A stretch of 5,346 nucleotides of DNA from Planctomycetota bacterium. GTDB lineage: Bacteria; Planctomycetota; Phycisphaerae; Sedimentisphaerales; Anaerobacaceae. The stretch spans positions 1 to 5,346 of the forward strand of contig JAFNGF010000025.1 in the NCBI GenBank assembly GCA_017885385.1. The letters are read 5' to 3'. Below are positions 1 to 5,244 of the stretch, piece by piece (the first letter of the stretch is position 1; each line of letters opens with the position of its first letter). Both the position numbers and the translations under genes were made by a program. Below the pieces are notes generated by a model. The model saw only the letters and a program-made list of their open reading frames with translations, had not been told where the DNA came from and did not search any database.

Positions 1-2096
1 CGCACGCCGCGATGACCCATCATCGGGTTCGACTCATGCAAGTCTTTGGCCCGCTGCGAAAGCTCCTCGACAGTGATATTCAGCTCGGCAGCAAGCTGCT
101 GAAGCTTGGCCGGCTCGTGGGGCACAAACTCATGCAACGGCGGGTCAAGCAAGCGAATGACCACCGGCAGGCCGTCCATCGCTTCCAGCGTCCCCTTGAT
201 GTCTCTCTTGACGTATGGGAACAGCTCGTCAAGTGCTTTCTTTCTCTCATCCTCCGTTTTGGAGACAATCATCTTACGCAGGATAAATAGCGGCTCATCT
301 GAGCCCTTGCCATAGAACATGTGCTCGGTTCTAAATAGGCCGATGCCTTCGGCGCCGAACTGCCTTGCGTTCCGGGCATCCGCTGGGGTATCGGCATTGG
401 TGCGAACACCGAGCCTTCTGATGGAGTCGCATATCTTGAGAAAGTCATTGAGAAGCTTATTCTCCGTTGAGGCGTCCATCATTTCCAGCCGGCCTTCATA
501 AACAGCGCCTTTACTGCCGTTGAGCGTAATCCAATCGCCTTGCTTAAACACTCTACCGTCGATGGTCATTTGTTTGTTGGCGTAATTGACATGCACGTCG
601 CCGCAGCCGACAATGCAACACTTGCCCCAGCCGCGGGCCACCAGCGCTGCGTGCGAAGTCATGCCGCCTCGGGCCGTCAAAATTCCTTCTGCCGCTCTCA
701 TGCCCTCCACGTCTTCCGGATTGGTCTCTTCTCGGACAAGGATCACTTTCTTGCCCTGTTTTTTCGATTCCACGGCGTCAGGTGCGGTGAATACAATTTG
801 CCCTGCTGCACCACCGGGACCGGCAGGCAGCCCTTTGGCCAAAGGTTTCCGTGCCTTTTCAGCCTGTGGGTTGATTATCGGATGCAGCAGCTCATCCAAT
901 TGCTCCGGCGTAACCCGCATTACAGCTTCTTTTTTGGTGATGAGTCTTTCCTTGACCATATCCACAGCCATCCGCACGGCGGCGGGTCCATTGCGTTTGC
1001 CCACACGGCACTGTAGCATCCAGAGCCGGCCCTTTTCAATAGTGAACTCGATATCCTGCATATCGTGGTAGTGCTTCTCAAGCTTTTTCTGGATATTAAA
1101 GAGCTCCTTATAGATTTTTGGCATCCGCTTTTCGAGACTCTTCAGGTCCTTATTGTGCTCTGATTTTGAGTCTTCGTTGACGGGCGCCGGAGTCCTTATG
1201 CCGGCAACCACGTCCTCGCCCTGAGCATTGACCAGATATTCGCCATAGAATTTGTTTTCACCGTTTCCGGGGTTTCGCGTAAAACCGACTCCTGTGGCCG
1301 AATCGTTACCCATATTGCCGAACACCATTGCCTGGACGCTGACTGCGGTGCCCCATTCATCGGGGATGCCTTCTATCTTTCGGTAGCTGACGGCGCGCTT
1401 GCCATTCCAGGATGCAAAAACGGCGTGGATTCCGCCCCAAAGCTGCTCGTTGTGGTCGTCAGGAAATTCCTTGCCCAGAGTTTCTCTGATCTTGCTCTTG
1501 AACAAATCGACAAGCACCCTCAGATCGCCGGCGGTCAGGTCTGTGTCGGACTTATAACCTTTGTCCTTCTTGATTGTATCCATGATTTTCTCAAGCTGCC
1601 TGCGGATGCCCTCGTCCTCCTTCGGTTCTATCCCCGCGGCCTTTTCCATCACCACGTCGCAGTACATCATTATCAGCCTGCGGTAGGCATCATAGACAAA
1701 ACGTTCATCGCCGCTTTGCTTAATCAGCCCTGGGATGGTTTTTGTCGTTAAGCCGATGTTCAGCACGGTCTCCATCATTCCGGGCATGGAACGCCTCGCT
1801 CCGGAACGCACTGAAATCAATAGTGTCTTATCGGGGTCGCCGAATTTCTTGTCTATGATTTTTTCGACCCAGGCCATCGCCTGTTGGACCTTCTCTTTGA
1901 GACCCTTCGGATAAGTGCCTTTATTCTGGTAGTAGTGGGTGCAGACCTCAGTGGTGATCGTAAAGCCGGGCGGAACGGGAACACCAAGATTGGCCATCTC
2001 AGCCAGGTTAGCTCCTTTGCCGCCCAGAAGCTCCTTCATCTTTGCGTTGCCTTCGGCTCGGCCGGAGCCGAAAAAGTACACTTGTTTTCCTGCCAT
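1..2096 (-). CDS. ppdK: Pyruvate, phosphate dikinase (PPDK), N-terminal 698 codons, cut by window edge
   Basis: The enzyme interconverts pyruvate + ATP + phosphate and PEP + AMP + pyrophosphate in the cytoplasm, through a phosphohistidine on a swivelling domain. Visible parts in order: ATP-grasp nucleotide-binding domain (about 1-365) with LLGGKGANLAEM at 23-34 (Lys27), SVRSGARRSMPGM at 95-107 (Arg97), GEDVVAG starting near 293 and LQCRVGKR near 361-368; phosphohistidine domain with GGMTSHAALVARG, catalytic His482; then the start of the PEP/pyruvate TIM barrel with GIGLFRTEHMF (Arg589), LDPPLHEFVPH and MMGHRGV at the edge. The catalytic Cys of the barrel lies outside the window. Spacing runs about 27 residues longer than the well-studied Clostridium symbiosum enzyme up to the catalytic His, from small insertions in the first domain. 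There is no internal stop or frameshift; the truncation is only the window boundary. Start chosen at 2096: MAGKQVYFF matches the family N-terminus and AAGGAG lies 8 bases upstream. It stands alone behind its own promoter. A PEP synthase is excluded by the PPDK-type N-terminus and linker. Confidence 0.98.
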   Translation of the reverse strand, partial: MAGKQVYFFGSGRAEGNAKMKELLGGKGANLAEMANLGVPVPPGFTITTEVCTHYYQNKGTYPKGLKEKVQQAMAWVEKIIDKKFGDPDKTLLISVRSGARRSMPGMMETVLNIGLTTKTIPGLIKQSGDERFVYDAYRRLIMMYCDVVMEKAAGIEPKEDEGIRRQLEKIMDTIKKDKGYKSDTDLTAGDLRVLVDLFKSKIRETLGKEFPDDHNEQLWGGIHAVFASWNGKRAVSYRKIEGIPDEWGTAVSVQAMVFGNMGNDSATGVGFTRNPGNGENKFYGEYLVNAQGEDVVAGIRTPAPVNEDSKSEHNKDLKSLEKRMPKIYKELFNIQKKLEKHYHDMQDIEFTIEKGRLWMLQCRVGKRNGPAAVRMAVDMVKERLITKKEAVMRVTPEQLDELLHPIINPQAEKARKPLAKGLPAGPGGAAGQIVFTAPDAVESKKQGKKVILVREETNPEDVEGMRAAEGILTARGGMTSHAALVARGWGKCCIVGCGDVHVNYANKQMTIDGRVFKQGDWITLNGSKGAVYEGRLEMMDASTENKLLNDFLKICDSIRRLGVRTNADTPADARNARQFGAEGIGLFRTEHMFYGKGSDEPLFILRKMIVSKTEDERKKALDELFPYVKRDIKGTLEAMDGLPVVIRLLDPPLHEFVPHEPAKLQQLAAELNITVEELSQRAKDLHESNPMMGHRGV

Positions 2097-2104
2097 TCTA
2101 AGAT

Positions 2105-2110
2105 CTCCTT
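2105..2110 (-). promoter_or_regulatory. Ribosome binding site of ppdK
   Basis: AAGGAG on the minus strand with 8 bases to the ATG at 2096. It fixes the ppdK start, together with the match of the predicted N-terminus to the family. Confidence 0.85.
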
Positions 2111-2189
2111 TTACTCGATTCTCGATCCCTGATACGTGATCCCCAGACGAACATCAAGCGTCGAGCATCTGCCATATCGTGGGTTTGCA

Positions 2190-2218
2190 AGTATATTGCG
2201 GGCAGCAAATCCTGTCAA
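2190..2218 (-). promoter_or_regulatory. Sigma-70 type promoter of ppdK
   Basis: On the minus strand TTGACA (2213-2218, 6/6 consensus) is followed by a 17-base spacer and TATACT (2190-2195, 5/6 consensus). Transcription would start near 2183, giving a leader of roughly 85-90 bases before the ppdK ATG. The leader contains a small tandem duplication (ATCGAGA/ATCGAGT, about 2113-2126), but I see no recognisable riboswitch or attenuator in it. The promoter is inferred from consensus match, spacing and location. Confidence 0.8.
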
Positions 2219-2248
2219 GCCCCACCGTAAAACGACACAGATTAGCCT

Positions 2249-2294
2249 TGTCCCGAGCCCTGTCCCGAGCGAAGTCGAGGGAGCAGTCGAGGGA
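2249..2294. repeat. 46-base palindromic repeat element with both arms duplicated at a 12-base period
   Basis: Two exact copies of TGTCCCGAGC (2249-2258, 2261-2270) are followed by two exact copies of AGTCGAGGGA (2273-2282, 2285-2294). Each copy is separated from the next by two bases, so all four units start exactly 12 bases apart. The centre (TCCC at 2263-2266 with GGGA at 2279-2282) can fold as a hairpin, and the duplicated outer arms give an alternative pairing. The core resembles short dispersed intergenic palindromes of the TCCCGAGCGAAGTCGAGGGA kind seen in many environmental bacterial genomes (recollection, not a search). The doubled arms look like local tandem duplication within such an element. 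Confidence 0.8.
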
Positions 2295-2297
2295 ACT

Positions 2298-2376
2298 GAT
2301 TAACACGGCAAGAAAATGACCAGTCCCGATCAGCGATGGCCGAGCCATTGCAAAACAGTGCGAATCCGTGTAAATC
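2298..2376. repeat. Split 11-base inverted repeat
   Basis: GATTAACACGG (2298-2308) and CCGTGTAAATC (2366-2376) are reverse complements with a single mismatch and a 57-base interval. The unit resembles the short ACACGGATT-type intergenic repeats common in some environmental genomes. No function can be assigned. Confidence 0.5.
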
Positions 2377-2470
2377 CTATGAACCGGAACCGGGCCGTAG
2401 CCGGGCAGGAATACATTCACTGAGTCCACTCTCGCGTCTTTTATGCTCCTGTGCTGGTTGGCCTTTTTTG

Positions 2471-2486
2471 TACGTAGTTCTACGTA
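2471..2486. repeat. Perfect 7-base-arm palindrome TACGTAG-TT-CTACGTA
   Basis: The arms (2471-2477 and 2480-2486) are perfect reverse complements with a 2-base centre, followed on the plus strand by TTTTT (2487-2491). The weak AT-rich stem and minimal loop make an intrinsic terminator doubtful. A dimeric-protein binding site is equally possible. The right half plus flank, TACGTATTT, recurs at 5205-5213. Confidence 0.5.
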
Positions 2487-2521
2487 TTTTTGCCTATTTA
2501 GCGTTTTGTGCAGTTTTTTTC

Positions 2522-2550
2522 TTGCCTTTTGTGACAATCCCGACCATAAT
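2522..2550 (+). promoter_or_regulatory. Possible promoter of the 2679-3476 lipoprotein gene
   Basis: TTGCCT (2522-2527, 4/6 of the -35 consensus), a 17-base spacer and CATAAT (2545-2550, 5/6 of the -10 consensus). It would give a leader of about 120 bases. It is the best pair I could find on this strand, but such matches occur by chance in an AT-rich stretch. Confidence 0.35.
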
Positions 2551-2664
2551 CCTCGTATCCAAGGGAGGCTTGGCACCTTTGACCGGACCACCCGACGTAA
2601 GAGCCTTCACAGGCAGTTTTGCAGTGCGCGGAGTGTAGCCCAATTAACAGAGAGCGTAGAATTT

Positions 2665-2670
2665 GGGAGG
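2665..2670 (+). promoter_or_regulatory. Ribosome binding site deciding the lipoprotein start
   Basis: GGGAGG with 8 bases to the ATG at 2679. The same frame is open from an earlier ATG at 2619, but that start would put 20 polar residues ahead of the signal peptide and has no comparable site, so 2679 is preferred. Confidence 0.75.
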
Positions 2671-2678
2671 ATCCGACC

Positions 2679-3476
2679 ATGAGAAAAACTGTGTTAGCCA
2701 TGCTGGTGTGTGTTGCAGGGGGGTGCGTACCTACCCTCAAAGATGTTAGGACGGAACTCAGAGAAGGTGGGTTCGCTCTTTGGTATCCGGCCGAGTCGGG
2801 AGTAGAACCTGGACAGATCTGGGTCACGAATGGGACAGAGAAGCACATCCGACAGCGTCGACCTGATCAATTGGCGCTCTTCGGACCGAACCCTACCCAG
2901 TTCAAGACTCTCAGCAAGACGGTTGACGCCGACCTGAGTCTTGATGTTTCGTTTGGAGAGGGTGTGCTCGGTAAGGCGGGACAGTTGGCGGCTTTGCTAA
3001 AGAGCGCTACAGTTAAGGAAGTGAAGTTGGACTTTGGCGAAACGAGAGTCTCTCGACTCGTCCTCGGGGACCTGGCCGATCCTAATGTTAAAAAGCAACT
3101 GCCCGATGGGTACCTCAAAGACCTTGAGAAAGTCCGAACTCCTGTTGATGGCTATATCCTCATCACAGGCGTCGTCACATCTTCAGGTATGAAGTACACG
3201 TTCACGTGCGACGATACTGAACAGCTTGAGGCAAAGGCACCGGAGATCAGTGAACTGATCAAGGCCGAATTCAATTTGAACGTCAGTAACCGCACGGAGG
3301 CGACATGGGAGATACCCGAAACCGATGTTCTGGCGATCGGGATTACTCCCGTGTGCGGTGAAATAGCGCGCCTCCGGCCTGATGAAGTCGCTAAATCCAG
3401 AGCGTTAAACGTCGAGAACGCTCTCTTGAAACTAAAAACGGTCGATCTTCAGCGGCTCCTTGACCGAAGCCAATAA
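2679..3476 (+). CDS. Predicted exported lipoprotein of unknown family, 265 aa
   Basis: I do not recognise a named family. The protein begins with a short lipoprotein signal peptide: Arg2-Lys3, a hydrophobic run from Val5 to Ala13, and lipobox-like VAGGC with the lipidated Cys16. Residue +2 is Val, which by the E. coli rule would allow outer-membrane sorting. The mature part is soluble with no further membrane span. By eye it has alternating strand-like stretches (EVKLDFGETRVSRLVLGDL at 114-132; DGYILITGVVTSSGMKYTF at 157-175), then EISELIKAEFNLNVSN (189-204), WEIPETDVLAIGITPVCGEIARL (210-232), and a charged, probably helical tail to 265. Three further cysteines (11, 177, 226) are present; Cys11 lies in the signal peptide. 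It faces a metacaspase lipoprotein gene 121 bases away in convergent orientation. The layout loosely recalls bacterial gasdermins, which is inference only. Start chosen by ribosome site and signal peptide. Confidence 0.85.
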   Translation: MRKTVLAMLVCVAGGCVPTLKDVRTELREGGFALWYPAESGVEPGQIWVTNGTEKHIRQRRPDQLALFGPNPTQFKTLSKTVDADLSLDVSFGEGVLGKAGQLAALLKSATVKEVKLDFGETRVSRLVLGDLADPNVKKQLPDGYLKDLEKVRTPVDGYILITGVVTSSGMKYTFTCDDTEQLEAKAPEISELIKAEFNLNVSNRTEATWEIPETDVLAIGITPVCGEIARLRPDEVAKSRALNVENALLKLKTVDLQRLLDRSQ

Positions 3477-3597
3477 CCCATGGAAGCCCCAGGCGTCCGT
3501 CTGGAAATCGCCAAACACGATAGTCGTTATATAGATTCTCGCTCGCAGCAATTGACAAAGCTGCGGAGGCGCACGCTGTGTCTCGTCAATCGCACAA
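3477..3597. other. Convergent intergenic gap with two hairpins and no T-run terminator
   Basis: The 121 bases separate the stop codons of the two convergent genes. Two stems are visible: CCAGGC/GTCTGG with a 4-base loop (3489-3504, one G-T pair) and CGCAGC/GCTGCG with a 10-base loop (3544-3565). Neither is followed by a T run on either strand, so neither is a standard intrinsic terminator. They could aid factor-dependent termination or protect 3' ends. Confidence 0.45.
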
Positions 3598-4728
3598 CTA
3601 TGGCTGTTCTACCTTGTAGGGCTGCTGACGGATGAACGCATCCGGCGCCGTGCCGATCGGAAAGAAGTAGGGTTCCTGATCAGGATTCTCTTGCTTGACG
3701 CTTTTTCTGATGTCCTCGTGGAACTTCTGGTGGTCGCCAGTAAAGGCCCCATTGTCCCACACTTTTTTGAGCATGTAGGTGAAGAGCCCGTTCATCCCTA
3801 TTTCTGCCGACGTCTGGGCGTCTTCGCATCCGGAGATAAGAATGACAGACGCCTTCACCTGCGAGCCCTCCTTCGGCGCGACCTTGCCCAACTGCTGGTA
3901 GTGCGTCCGATGTTCCTGGTACGTCTTCACCGATATCCCCGGTGGCATGGAACGCGAGACAAACACGTGCTCCGCTTCGTCGCCCGGGGGCGTGGGCGTT
4001 GCGCCTTCGTCTGGTTTTGGAGCGGAAGGTGGCAGGCTCCTGATCCGGTCGCGCAGATCCGGCCGTTTTCCAATTGCCTCGCGCATCTCTGGCAGCGCAA
4101 GGATCCTCGCCCGCTCGAGTTTCAGCGGAACACGAAGGACTCTCCACTTATCATCCAGTTCCCGCACCCGGGTTGGAGGCGGGTTCTCCATGTCGGCCTT
4201 CTTCATCCTAAGCACGGTTCCGCTGTGGCAACTGTCGGAGAAGACCAGGATGCGCACACCGGCCTGGAACTTCATCCAAGCTCCGTAGAGTTCATCATCG
4301 AGGAGCTCTCCGTCGTACAGGCACCAGGTTTCGTCCAGACCATCGTCCACCTCATCTCCATTCTGGTCAGGGATTTGCCCTCCATGCCCGGAATAGCTCA
4401 CGACCAGCAGGTCTCCGGACTTCAGCCTCTTCGCGAGACTGCCGAGCTTATTGAGCACCGCATCATGGGTTGCCTGGGCGGTAAGAAGCGTCTCGGCGTT
4501 CAGCTCTTGGCTCGCGGCGATTTTCTGCATGTCCATCGCGTCAGCCTCACATGCTAACAACTTTCCCTCCCACCCGCTATAGTGGGCGGGGTCAACCTTG
4601 TTGAGGCCGATCGCAAGTGCGTAGCCTTGCGTCTCGTCCTCATCGCAGCCAGTGAAAAATACCGGCATGCCTACAGCGCCCAAGAGAATCAAAACGACCC
4701 GTGCAACATTGCTTGTCCTTTTTCCCAT
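3598..4728 (-). CDS. Caspase-like (peptidase C14, metacaspase/orthocaspase type) predicted lipoprotein, 376 aa
   Basis: A cysteine protease predicted to cut after Arg or Lys. Domain order: signal peptide 1-27 (Lys3, Arg4, Arg10, hydrophobic 11-25, FFTG before the lipid-anchor Cys28); p20-like half from GYALAIGLN (35-43), with YSGHGGQ (catalytic His115), the acidic GDEVDDGLDETWCLYDGE segment (124-141) and SDSCHSG (catalytic Cys167, with Asp165 typical of the basic-specific S1 pocket in metacaspases); an insert of about 80 residues (174-255) rich in Arg, Lys, Glu and Pro; then the p10-like half with SRSMPPG (258-264), ISGCEDAQTSAE (298-309), NGLFTYMLKKVW (313-324) and PYFFPIG (353-359). All key residues are intact. 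Asp29 follows the lipidated Cys, which in E. coli marks inner-membrane retention. The -3 Phe makes the lipobox imperfect. Start set by AAGGAGGTG six bases (from GG) upstream. It is monocistronic as seen here; family members act in regulated proteolysis or cell death, but the substrate is unknown. Confidence 0.95.
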   Translation of the reverse strand: MGKRTSNVARVVLILLGAVGMPVFFTGCDEDETQGYALAIGLNKVDPAHYSGWEGKLLACEADAMDMQKIAASQELNAETLLTAQATHDAVLNKLGSLAKRLKSGDLLVVSYSGHGGQIPDQNGDEVDDGLDETWCLYDGELLDDELYGAWMKFQAGVRILVFSDSCHSGTVLRMKKADMENPPPTRVRELDDKWRVLRVPLKLERARILALPEMREAIGKRPDLRDRIRSLPPSAPKPDEGATPTPPGDEAEHVFVSRSMPPGISVKTYQEHRTHYQQLGKVAPKEGSQVKASVILISGCEDAQTSAEIGMNGLFTYMLKKVWDNGAFTGDHQKFHEDIRKSVKQENPDQEPYFFPIGTAPDAFIRQQPYKVEQP

Positions 4729-4732
4729 ATAA

Positions 4733-4741
4733 CACCTCCTT
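4733..4741 (-). promoter_or_regulatory. Strong ribosome binding site of the metacaspase gene
   Basis: AAGGAGGTG on the minus strand, a full-length match to the 16S anti-Shine-Dalgarno region, just ahead of the ATG at 4728. It suggests efficient translation and settles the start codon. Confidence 0.85.
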
Positions 4742-4771
4742 GGAAGATCCTCTGTGTAGCCTCCTCGAAGC

Positions 4772-4963
4772 TACTGTTTCTGAAACGTATTCATGGATAA
4801 GCATAAATATCTCTTCAGGGTTCTCATTCGACATTGTCGTAGTCGGAACAAACGTATCCAGCGCTAACTTGGGTATTATGTCCACGGGTATGCGGCCTAC
4901 CTTCAGGTGTTTCAGCAACAGTCGCGCGTACTGGGTTGCTCGAAGGTAGGCAACGCCGAGATA
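4772..4963 (-). pseudogene. Possible decayed coding fragment, C-terminal end of an unidentified protein
   Basis: One minus-strand frame here reads as protein-like sequence: SYLGVAYLRATQYARLLLKH, then GRIPVDIIPKLALDTFVPTT, then NENPEEIFMLIHEYVSETV. By eye this recalls the C-terminal end of periplasmic-binding-protein-like folds (LacI-type regulators or sugar-binding proteins), where a helix plus a short basic loop and proline precede a strand. The frame is open from an ATG at 5035 with no good ribosome site, has a stop at 5042-5044 just before it, and runs past the fragment into the metacaspase start region. No N-terminal domain can be read in any frame upstream. It may be a relic of a lost gene or chance; the resemblance is a recollection, not an alignment. 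Confidence 0.2.
4895..4951. repeat. Nested perfect inverted repeats able to form a long stem-loop
   Basis: The outer arms GCCTACCTTC (4895-4904) and GAAGGTAGGC (4942-4951) pair perfectly over 10 bases. Inside them AGCAAC (4914-4919) pairs with GTTGCT (4935-4940), and AGT (4920-4922) can pair with ACT (4930-4932) around a 7-base loop. The left internal loop is 9 bases, the right only one. The element lies about 170 bases upstream of the metacaspase ATG and may be in its leader transcript, if transcription starts that far upstream. Confidence 0.55.
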
Positions 4964-5201
4964 ACTTCCGCTCCCCGATGCTAAGCAACGCACGTTCCGA
5001 GAGCAAAGGGTGGGAGACCTGTTTATCACATTCATCCGGGACTAATGATCTCCGCTGTTGAAGGGCAGCACCACTCCTTGTATCTTGCGCACTCCCAGGA
5101 GCATTGGGCCTCACCTTCATACTAATCTAGCCTCCCTCTTAACACGTTTATCGTGGCGCTGCCTCTTGGCCCGGTCAACCGAAAAGTAAGAAAAAAAGGG
5201 A

Positions 5202-5213
5202 AAATACGTATTT
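5202..5213. repeat. 12-base perfect palindrome AAATACGTATTT
   Basis: A self-complementary AT-rich site upstream of the metacaspase gene. Its right part TACGTATTT is identical to 2481-2489 on the other side of the lipoprotein/metacaspase pair. It could be an operator for a dimeric regulator; no regulator gene is in the window. Confidence 0.4.
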
Positions 5214-5231
5214 ACCACGATAGAAATCACA

Positions 5232-5244
5232 CCCAAAAATTGGG
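5232..5244. repeat. Small inverted repeat CCCAA-AAA-TTGGG
   Basis: Five-base arms with a 3-base centre in a stretch without genes. It is short enough to be chance and is listed because several small palindromes cluster in this stretch. Confidence 0.3.

Larger units (their letters stand above)
2097..2678. other. Intergenic region between ppdK and the lipoprotein gene
   Basis: About 580 bases separating two divergently read genes. It holds the ppdK leader and promoter, a 12-base-period repeat element (2249-2294), a split inverted repeat (2298-2308 with 2366-2376), pyrimidine-rich T runs (about 2463-2530), a perfect palindrome (2471-2486) and a possible weak plus-strand promoter (2522-2550). 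Open frames exist on both strands but none has a good ribosome site or protein-like composition. The longest (2154-2591 minus) runs through the ppdK promoter and the repeat element, so I treat it as chance. Confidence 0.75.

Noticed and set aside
540..1071. Plus-strand open frames inside ppdK
   Set aside because: They are shadows of the minus-strand ppdK reading frame, which carries all expected family motifs.
2154..2591. Minus-strand open frame of 145 codons upstream of ppdK
   Set aside because: It runs through the ppdK promoter and the repeat element, which itself encodes the SLDFARDRARDK stretch, has no good ribosome site, and has a composition unlike a folded protein.
2619..2678. Earlier in-frame ATG for the lipoprotein
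   Set aside because: It would add 20 polar residues before the signal peptide, and the GGGAGG site fits the 2679 start.
2336..2682. Plus-strand open frames with hydrophobic stretches (2336-2638, 2443-2682)
   Set aside because: The hydrophobic residues come from T-rich runs, no ribosome site fits the starts, and one overlaps the start of the lipoprotein gene.
3544..3565. Intrinsic terminator between the convergent genes
   Set aside because: The CGCAGC/GCTGCG stem has a 10-base loop and no T run on either strand.
3691..4557. Plus-strand open frame of 288 codons
   Set aside because: It is antisense to the metacaspase, whose catalytic motifs, signal peptide and ribosome site are clear; the long frame follows from the GC-rich codon use of the real gene.
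4895..4951. Integron attC site
   Set aside because: The arms GCCTACC/GGTAGGC resemble RYYYAAC/GTTRRRY but lack the required AAC and GTT, and there is no bulged L box arrangement, cassette array or integrase in view.
4824..5120. Minus-strand open frame of 98 codons with GGGAGG near its start
   Set aside because: The product lacks a recognisable fold pattern, overlaps a more protein-like frame, and the ribosome site alone is weak support.
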